Positions 6,748-11,070 of a stretch of DNA of 11,070 bases are shown here, in pieces. The translations under genes and the position numbers were made by a program. Each line of letters starts with the position of its first letter. Within the stretch, counting starts at the first letter, position 1. The notes under the pieces were generated by a model. That model made no database searches. It worked only from the letters and a program-made list of their open reading frames with translations, and was not told the DNA's origin. Origin of the DNA: Bacillota bacterium (lineage in GTDB: Bacteria; Bacillota; Clostridia; Christensenellales; QAND01); assembly GCA_019415425.1 (NCBI GenBank), contig DXZF01000325.1, positions 1-11,070 of the forward strand, in the 5' to 3' direction.

Positions 6748-7437
6748 TCACGCGAGCGCGTACAGGGCGGCCTGCTGCGCGTGAATGCGGGTGGTGTCAA
6801 ATACCGGCAGCGCGGTATCCTGCTGGCGAATCAATCCCCCGATCTCCGTGCAGCCCAGGATCACGCCCTGTGCGCCGCGCGCGGCCAGGCCGTCGATGAT
6901 GCGCAGATACGCCTGCCGCGATGCCTGGCGCACCTCGCCACGGCACAATTCCTCGTAGATCACGCGGTGCACGATGGCGCGTTCCTGCGCAGGCGGCACC
7001 AGCACCTCGATGCCGGCTGCGGCGATGCGCTGTTTGTAGAAATCCTGCTCCATGGTGTACTGCGTACCCAACAGCGCCACGCGCGCGATGCCCTGCTCCC
7101 TGAGCGCCTGCACCGTCGCATCGGCAATGTGCAGCAGCGGGATGTGCAAGCCCGCCTCGATCTGCTCCGCCACCTTGTGCATGGTATTGGTGCAGATCAC
7201 CAGAAAATCCGCGCCGGCCGCCTCCAGCCCCTGCGCGGCGCGCGCGAGAATCTGCGCGCTGTCATCCCAGCGCCCCTGGGCCTGGCACGCCTCGATCTCT
7301 TCAAAGTCCACGCTGTGCAGCAGCACCTTGGCCGAATGCAGTCCGCCCAGCCGCTCGCGCACCACTTCGTTGACAATGCGGTAATACGGCACCGTGCTCT
7401 CCCAGCTCATGCCGCCCAGCATGCCGATCGTCTTCAT
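6748..7437 (-). CDS. Aspartate/glutamate racemase family protein
   Basis: A 229-aa cofactor-independent amino-acid racemase of the Asp/Glu/hydantoin racemase superfamily, close in style to aspartate racemases and YgeA. The N-terminus MKTIGMLGGMSWEST is diagnostic. The catalytic cysteine pair is present: Cys82 in VICTNTMH and Cys196 in LGCTEIGGL. The enzyme interconverts L- and D-amino acids by two-base proton transfer; the exact substrate cannot be read, though the WEST segment is common in broad-specificity members. The ATG at 7437 has GGGAGGG upstream with 8-nt spacing. Upstream in-frame sequence lacks a ribosome binding site. It is divergent from the pyruvate-kinase-like gene, with its own promoter at 7486-7514. 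Confidence 0.92.
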   Translation of the reverse strand: MKTIGMLGGMSWESTVPYYRIVNEVVRERLGGLHSAKVLLHSVDFEEIEACQAQGRWDDSAQILARAAQGLEAAGADFLVICTNTMHKVAEQIEAGLHIPLLHIADATVQALREQGIARVALLGTQYTMEQDFYKQRIAAAGIEVLVPPAQERAIVHRVIYEELCRGEVRQASRQAYLRIIDGLAARGAQGVILGCTEIGGLIRQQDTALPVFDTTRIHAQQAALYALA

Positions 7438-7485
7438 ACGCGATCCCTCCCGTGGCGCATGGAATTGCAGATGCGCCTTTGCACC

Positions 7486-7514
7486 ATGATACAATACCGC
7501 CGCCATCCGGGCAA
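7486..7514 (-). promoter_or_regulatory. Promoter of the racemase gene
   Basis: On the minus strand TTGCCC (7514-7509, 4 of 6) and TATCAT (7491-7486, 5 of 6) are separated by exactly 17 bp. This gives a leader of about 42 nt before the ATG. Confidence 0.6.
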
Positions 7515-7614
7515 CGCCCGTGCCTTCCTCGCGTTCTTCCACACGGGCTGCGACGCGCGCAGGGGGCCACCGACGCGGCCCCGCACGTTGGCACATGCGT
7601 TTATCGCGCGGCTG

Positions 7615-7623
7615 TGTTATCAT
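7615..7623 (+). promoter_or_regulatory. Extended -10 promoter of the PK-like gene
   Basis: TGTTATCAT is an extended -10 element (TG-N-TATCAT, 5 of 6) 36 bp before the ATG at 7660. TTGGCA at 7588-7593 resembles a -35 box but lies 24 bp away, too far for normal use. Confidence 0.4.
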
Positions 7624-7659
7624 TTCCGTAGGGATTTGATTTGGAAAGGATGGATGTTC

Positions 7660-8262
7660 ATGCAACAATTTGCCAATTCCTCTTACGGCTACTCTGCAGA
7701 GCGCCATGCCGCCCACGCCGCGGAGACCGAGGCCACGCTGAAGCTGGCCGTGCAGCGCGCCATGCCGGAGCAGCTGCCCATCGTCTGCGCGTCCACCTAC
7801 GGCGTTTCAGGGCTTGCACTGGCCAAACTGGCCAAGGAGATGGGCTGCAAGAGCAAGCTGATCGTGGTCCGGCACCACCCCCACCTCAAGGGCGATCGGT
7901 CGGGCCTGGTGCAGCTGATGCCCAAGGAAGCGGAAGAGGCGCTCTTGGCAGAGGGCGTGACGATCGTGACCGGCATCCACCTGTTTGACGGCATGTCGCG
8001 CGCTTCCATGGTCAAGTACAAGGGCGCGGAGACCGGGCTGGTCGTCTCCGACACGCTGCGGCTGTTTGGCCCCGGCATGAAAGTAGCCGTGGAATGCGCC
8101 ATCATGGCCATGGAGGCGGGGCATCTGGACTATCCGCAAAAGATCGTCACCATGGGCGGGCGCAGCGCCGGCGTGGATACCGCGCTGGTGATGACGCCGG
8201 TGCCCAGCTCTTCCTTCTTTGAATTGAAGATTCACGAGGTGCTGTGCCTGCACTGTCAGTGA
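7660..8262 (+). CDS. Stand-alone pyruvate kinase C-terminal-domain-like protein
   Basis: A 200-aa protein consisting only of an alpha/beta fold like the C-terminal domain of pyruvate kinase. It resembles archaeal and bacterial proteins such as AF0103, which I know as a structure of unknown function. Matching segments are LPIVCASTYGVSGLALAKLA (39-58), LIVVRHHPHLKG, LFGPGMKVAVECAIMAMEAG and VTMGGRSAGVDTALVMTP (163-180). The catalytic TIM barrel of pyruvate kinase is absent, so it cannot be that enzyme. In pyruvate kinase this domain holds the allosteric site, so ligand sensing or binding is a guess. The ATG at 7660 is 9 nt after AAGGA (7646-7650); an ATG at 7654 (adding Met-Phe) is too close. 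It is divergent from the racemase and followed by a hairpin at 8302-8332. Confidence 0.8.
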   Translation: MQQFANSSYGYSAERHAAHAAETEATLKLAVQRAMPEQLPIVCASTYGVSGLALAKLAKEMGCKSKLIVVRHHPHLKGDRSGLVQLMPKEAEEALLAEGVTIVTGIHLFDGMSRASMVKYKGAETGLVVSDTLRLFGPGMKVAVECAIMAMEAGHLDYPQKIVTMGGRSAGVDTALVMTPVPSSSFFELKIHEVLCLHCQ

Positions 8263-8301
8263 GGGCGCAGGGGCGGTGTCCATGCACCATTTTCACACGC
8301 A

Positions 8302-8332
8302 AAGAAGCCGCGGTATACAACCGTGGCTTCTT
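8302..8332 (+). terminator. Probable terminator of the PK-like gene
   Basis: AAGAAGCCGCGG (8302-8313) pairs with CCGTGGCTTCTT (8321-8332) with one G-U pair, 40 bp after the stop codon. The following TTGTGTT-like stretch is only moderately U-rich. Confidence 0.6.
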
Positions 8333-8675
8333 GTGTTCACTCACGTCACTTTTTCCAAATTTCCTTTGCAGGCGCGATACTTCACGTGTACTACGCCAGG
8401 TCAACACTTATTTTAAATGGAAATAGATAAGATTTCCTTTTTTTCTGTAAAAGATGAGAATCGCTGTCCGCGGGCGTATGGTAAGACAATGCTGGTATCT
8501 GCGCCAGCCAGAGCGTACCGATTCTTTCATTCCCGGATATCCGTCTTTCCCAAGGCAATCGCCACCTCGGAACAGGTGTTAATTCATTTTGCCCCCTGTG
8601 CCCGTTGGGCGTTGGCACATATAAGATGCATCTGCCGCTTTGCGCCCCTGCTGGCGCTCGCTCCGCCGCTTGGTT
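8333..8675. other. Noncoding region with many short hairpins
   Basis: No supportable gene. GGAAAT/ATTTCC (8419-8437) is followed by seven T residues and could be a weak plus-strand terminator. Beyond it a run of short complementary segments is seen: GAATCG (8459-8464) with CGATTC (8519-8524), enclosing GCTGG/CCAGC; CGGATATCCG at 8534-8543; CACCT/AGGTG near 8570; GCCC/GGGC near 8602; and AGATGCATCT near 8624. It may be a structured RNA, the 3' untranslated region of the minus-strand RiPP operon, or an intergenic repeat. Both strands happen to be open in one frame, but neither product is convincing. Confidence 0.45.
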
Positions 8676-9638
8676 TTACAGCTCTATGACGATCTTGCCA
8701 TCCACTTGATGGTGGTCCATAGCAAAGAGCGCGCGTGCAATCTGCACAAATGGGTAGACCGCCCCGACCTCTGGCGTTATGTGTTGCCGGTCGATGAGGG
8801 AAAAGATGTTCTGCAGCTCTTGCTGCGTCGGATCGTTGGAGAAAAAGCCGGTCAGGTACACGCCGTTGGGGATCTGCTTGATGGGATCAAAGCCGTCCAG
8901 GGCGTAGACGCCGCCAAGAATCCCCGTATGGCAGACGATCCCGCCCCGCTCCACACACTGCAGCGTGTCGCAAAGCGTCTTGGGGCCGACCAGCTCCAGC
9001 GCCTTTGTCACCCCTTGCACCGCTCCGGCGAGCGTCCCGGTATCCAGCACCGCCCTGTCCGCCGCTTTGAGCAGCGCCAGCTTGCGCGCTCTGTGGGTGG
9101 TGGCAATTACCTTACAGCCCGTGGCTCTGGCCAGTTGCATGGCCGCATACCCGAGGGCGCAGGTTGCGCCGCGAATCAGCAGCGTATCGCCGGGTTGGAG
9201 ATGAAGGCACGTAAACAGAGAGCCCCAGGCGGTAAACCAGGTCTCCGGCACCGCCGCCATCTGCGTCCACGGCAGGTGGGTCTGCACGGAGAACACGTGG
9301 CTCTTAGGCAACAGCGCATATTCCGCATAGCTTCCGTGGAAGCTTCTGCCCATTCCGCCCATCAGCGCAGCGACTTTCTCCCCCTTCTGAAAGTGGCTGT
9401 CCGAGGGGTCCGCCACCTCGCCGACGCATTCAATCCCCGGAATGATGGGCTTGTGGATGTAGTCTGCCCGTATTTCGCTGCGCCGGAGGAGCTGCTCCGA
9501 ATGATTCAGCCCAAAGGCCCGTACCTTTACCAGCACCCACCCGGGACAGACCTGCGGAACGGGCACGTCCGACAACACGACGCGTTCGGCCAGCGTCGGT
9601 TCTGTCAAAACCACCGCTTTCATCCGTTTGGGGATCAT
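8676..9638 (-). CDS. MDR-family NAD(P)-dependent oxidoreductase
   Basis: A 320-aa medium-chain dehydrogenase/reductase of the quinone oxidoreductase-like (zinc-free) branch. A GroES-like N-terminal half (MKAVVLTEPTLAERVVLSDV; AFGLNHSEQLLR; IIPGIECVGEV) precedes a Rossmann domain with GDTLLIRGATCALGYAAMQL (150-169) as the nucleotide-binding turn. The catalytic and structural zinc cysteines of classical alcohol dehydrogenases are not seen in their usual places. The ATG at 9638 has AAGGAGG 7 nt upstream and overlaps the maturase stop as ATGA, so it should be translated with the radical SAM gene. That placement suggests a redox step on the peptide or a small-molecule partner of the pathway, which is inference. 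No clear terminator follows. Confidence 0.88.
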   Translation of the reverse strand: MIPKRMKAVVLTEPTLAERVVLSDVPVPQVCPGWVLVKVRAFGLNHSEQLLRRSEIRADYIHKPIIPGIECVGEVADPSDSHFQKGEKVAALMGGMGRSFHGSYAEYALLPKSHVFSVQTHLPWTQMAAVPETWFTAWGSLFTCLHLQPGDTLLIRGATCALGYAAMQLARATGCKVIATTHRARKLALLKAADRAVLDTGTLAGAVQGVTKALELVGPKTLCDTLQCVERGGIVCHTGILGGVYALDGFDPIKQIPNGVYLTGFFSNDPTQQELQNIFSLIDRQHITPEVGAVYPFVQIARALFAMDHHQVDGKIVIEL

Positions 9639-10672
9639 ACGGCCACCTCCTTCCAGCACTGCGGATCGGCGGAATAGAAGTTCCCCGTCTTCCCGCTTGC
9701 CACGGCAGGGCACCCCCGGCAGAACGCCAGCAATTCGCATTGGGCGCATTTTTCAAATCGGGTGTAATCCCGGTACTCCTCCATTTGGCATACCCATATA
9801 TCGGCAAGCCTGTCCTCCCATACGTTGCCGACCTTGCTGTTCTGTACCCTGCGGCAGGCGTAAACGTCTCCCGTGGGCAGGATGGTCAGATGGCAGTTGC
9901 CGCAGTTGCATCCGCCGTAGATCATGCCCGCCTGCACGGTCTCGAGGATTTTGAACGCCCCCGTCTCGTATGCATACAGCGTCCAGAGATGGTCTTTTTT
10001 GTTGAAGTAGGTGTGACAGCCTGCCGCCTCGTACGCTTTGAACTTTTGATCGCACACGGCCAGCAGTTCGCGGTAGCGCTGCGGCGTAATATCCGTATCC
10101 CTTTCTTCGCTGGTGGGGCAGTAGCGGGCGAATGCAAAGACATTGGCCCCATGCGCGACCACGGTATCCACAATCTCCGGCACTTCGTCGATATTTGTGC
10201 CCGACACGGTGGTCATGATCACGCTCTTGATCCCGGCGCGGTTGATACAGCCAATTTTCTCCAGCGTGATGTCAAAACTGCCCGGCCTGCGAAACCAATC
10301 GTGGGTTTCGCGCATCCCATCCAGCGAGAGCTGATACTTTTCACAGCCGTATGCCTTCAGCCGGCGGCATACCTGATCGTCGAGATGATAAGGGTTGCCA
10401 AGGATGGTGAACGGCAGGTCGCGCTGCTACATCTGTTCCAGCAGCTTCCAGAAATCTGGGTGCAGAATCGGGTCGCCGCCGGTGATGTAGAAGTAGGGGC
10501 GCCGGCCGTACACCTGGCAAAAATCCAGGCAGTTGTCCAGGGTTTCCCGCATCTGCTCCCATGTCATGGCGTCCAATGCTTTCCCGTTGTCCTCGGAAAA
10601 GATGTAGCAGTGTTTGCAGCGCTGGTCACACGCGTCTGTGATGTGCCACTGAAAGGAAAAGTACTGTTTCAT
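9635..10672 (-). pseudogene. Radical SAM/SPASM peptide maturase (ACGX type), in-frame UAG
   Basis: A 345-codon frame for a radical SAM enzyme with a C-terminal SPASM domain. The SAM cluster motif is CDQRCKHC (Cys15, Cys19, Cys22), followed by YITGGDP (62-68). After codon 82 the sequence continues in frame with LPFTILGNPYHL, YQLSLDGMRETHDWF and MTTVSGTNIDEVP. SPASM cysteines follow at about 255-339 (GGCNCGNC, CRR, CAQCELLAFCRGC, final DPQC), suited to two auxiliary Fe-S clusters. Codon 82 (10429-10427) is TAG, which would cut the protein to 81 aa, removing most of the barrel and SPASM. No other damage is seen. The ATG at 10672 has a weak GAGG 9 nt upstream. The neighbouring Ala-Cys-Gly repeat peptide makes an ACGX-system maturase the best fit. 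The stop could be a mutation, a sequencing error, a suppressed codon, or pyrrolysine; which one is open. Confidence 0.85.
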
Positions 10673-10731
10673 ATGCTTTGGCCTCGCTTTTCTCTCTATA
10701 CAAATCGGACAGACCGAATGCATTGTCGTGT

Positions 10732-10761
10732 GTTCCCGGCAGGAAACTGCCTGCCGGGAAC
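10732..10761 (-). promoter_or_regulatory. Intercistronic hairpin between precursor and maturase
   Basis: GTTCCCGGCAGG (10732-10743) and CCTGCCGGGAAC (10750-10761) form a perfect 12-bp stem with a 6-nt loop. It lies 23 nt after the precursor stop and about 60 nt before the maturase start. No U-tract follows on the minus strand, so it is more likely an RNA-stability or partial-attenuation element favouring precursor over enzyme than a full terminator. Confidence 0.6.
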
Positions 10762-10784
10762 GGGCTCTGTGTGGATCGAACGGA

Positions 10785-10967
10785 TTACAGATCGCCCGCG
10801 CCGCAGGCGGAACCGCATGCACTGGGCGTCTCGGCCGGCTTATCGGCAGCGCCGCACGCACTAGGCGTCTCGGCCGGCTTGTCGGCGGCGCCGCACGCGG
10901 TGCCGTAGGCGGCTGCAGGAGCCGCTTCCACTTGTCTGTTCCATCCAAAAAGATTGGAGAGTGCCAT
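10785..10967 (-). CDS. ACGX-repeat RiPP precursor peptide
   Basis: A 60-aa peptide with a leader-like N-terminus (MALSNLFGWNRQVEAAPAAA) and a Cys/Gly/Ala core. ACG motifs place cysteines at 25, 38, 51 and 55 (ACGA, ACGA, ACGS, ACGA). The segment ACGAADKPAETPS is repeated exactly in tandem (24-36 and 37-49), and the tail is ACGSACGAGDL. This matches the ACGX-repeat peptides known to accompany radical SAM/SPASM maturases; the mature product of that class is not known to me. GGAGG lies 8 nt before the ATG at 10967 and 5 nt before an adjacent in-frame ATG at 10970, so the start may differ by one Met. No double-Gly leader cleavage site and no transporter or protease gene is seen in the window. Confidence 0.85.
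   Translation of the reverse strand: MALSNLFGWNRQVEAAPAAAYGTACGAADKPAETPSACGAADKPAETPSACGSACGAGDL
10821..10898 (-). repeat. 39-bp tandem repeat in the precursor core
   Basis: Two adjacent 39-bp units (10821-10859 and 10860-10898) differ at only three positions, all silent, giving two identical 13-residue protein repeats. The silent differences show the duplication is not brand new or is under selection for the peptide. Confidence 0.9.
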
Positions 10968-11018
10968 CATTTCGACCTCCATTTCCGTATTCAGCGGGCC
11001 GTTTTGCCCCCTGTACGT

Positions 11019-11049
11019 ACCATTGTATGGTTCTTCCCGGCGCTGAAAA
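11019..11049 (-). promoter_or_regulatory. Promoter and palindrome of the RiPP operon
   Basis: On the minus strand TTTTCA (11049-11044, 4 of 6) and TACAAT (11027-11022, 5 of 6) are 16 bp apart, about 55 bp before the precursor start. The -10 box is centred in the inverted repeat ACCAT-ACA-ATGGT (11031-11019), a possible operator. The hexamer pair is similar to that of the hydratase promoter. Confidence 0.45.
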
Positions 11050-11070
11050 GTACGCACTTTTTTATAACCT

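Noticed and set aside
6094..7653. Long plus-strand extension of the PK-like protein frame
   Set aside because: It overlaps the VWA gene in another frame and is antisense to the racemase. Only the part from 7660 has a ribosome binding site and a recognisable fold.
10673..10723. Upstream ATG adding 17 residues (with CPIC) to the maturase
   Set aside because: No Shine-Dalgarno sequence precedes it. The ATG at 10672 puts the SAM cysteine motif at the usual distance from the N-terminus.
8640..10864. Two long plus-strand frames opposite the dehydrogenase and maturase
   Set aside because: Both are complementary-strand shadows of genes with clear family motifs on the minus strand.
10821..10898. CRISPR-like repeats
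   Set aside because: There are only two units without spacers, inside a coding sequence and preserving the reading frame.
8587..11014. Shared 13-mer TTTTGCCCCCTGT near 8587 and 11002
   Set aside because: A match of this length is expected about once by chance in a window of this size, and the flanks do not align.
10968..11057. GTG-initiated N-terminal extension of the precursor peptide
   Set aside because: The extension covers the predicted promoter and lacks a ribosome binding site, whereas GGAGG sits 8 nt before the ATG at 10967.

Overview
The window reads as a GC-rich Firmicute chromosome, most likely a gut-type Clostridia. Evidence: strong GGAGG-type ribosome binding sites 7-8 nt before most starts, short operons, GC-rich third codon positions, U-tract hairpin terminators, and an ACGX-type Cys-rich peptide with a radical SAM/SPASM maturase. 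Taxonomy is inferred from style, not from a marker gene. No rRNA, tRNA, CRISPR array or transposase was seen.

Layout. 1-335: hairpin-rich noncoding DNA ending in a good promoter. 336-2525 (+): a three-cysteine Fe-S hydratase of the aconitase superfamily (YbhJ-like). A long hairpin at 2627-2670 separates it from a convergent small conserved hypothetical gene (2676-2954, -). Divergent from that is a ribbon-helix-helix regulator (3035, +), whose reading frame runs through a strong intrinsic terminator without a stop. Next is tspO (3453-3923, +) with its terminator. Then a minus-strand unit: a doubtful 63-codon ORF, tadA and ridA, with overlapping junctions and a terminator. 5313-6688 (+): a von Willebrand A-domain protein broken by one frameshift near 5494. 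Convergent to it is an aspartate/glutamate racemase-like gene (6748-7437, -), divergently paired with a stand-alone pyruvate-kinase C-terminal-domain-like protein (7660-8262, +). 8263-8675 is noncoding and rich in short hairpins.

The most interesting part is the right end (minus strand, 11049 to 8676), a compact RiPP locus. A 60-aa precursor ends in four Ala-Cys-Gly-X motifs, two of them inside an exact 13-residue tandem repeat. It is followed by a 12-bp perfect hairpin, a radical SAM/SPASM maturase of the ACGX-system type, and a medium-chain dehydrogenase/reductase whose start overlaps the maturase stop (ATGA). The maturase has an in-frame UAG at codon 82, between the SAM cluster motif and the rest of the enzyme, while homologous-looking sequence continues for another 263 codons. 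Three reading frames in 11 kb (RHH, VWA, maturase) look damaged or unusual. That suggests assembly error, local gene decay, or real recoding or nonstop regulation; read-level checks would separate these.
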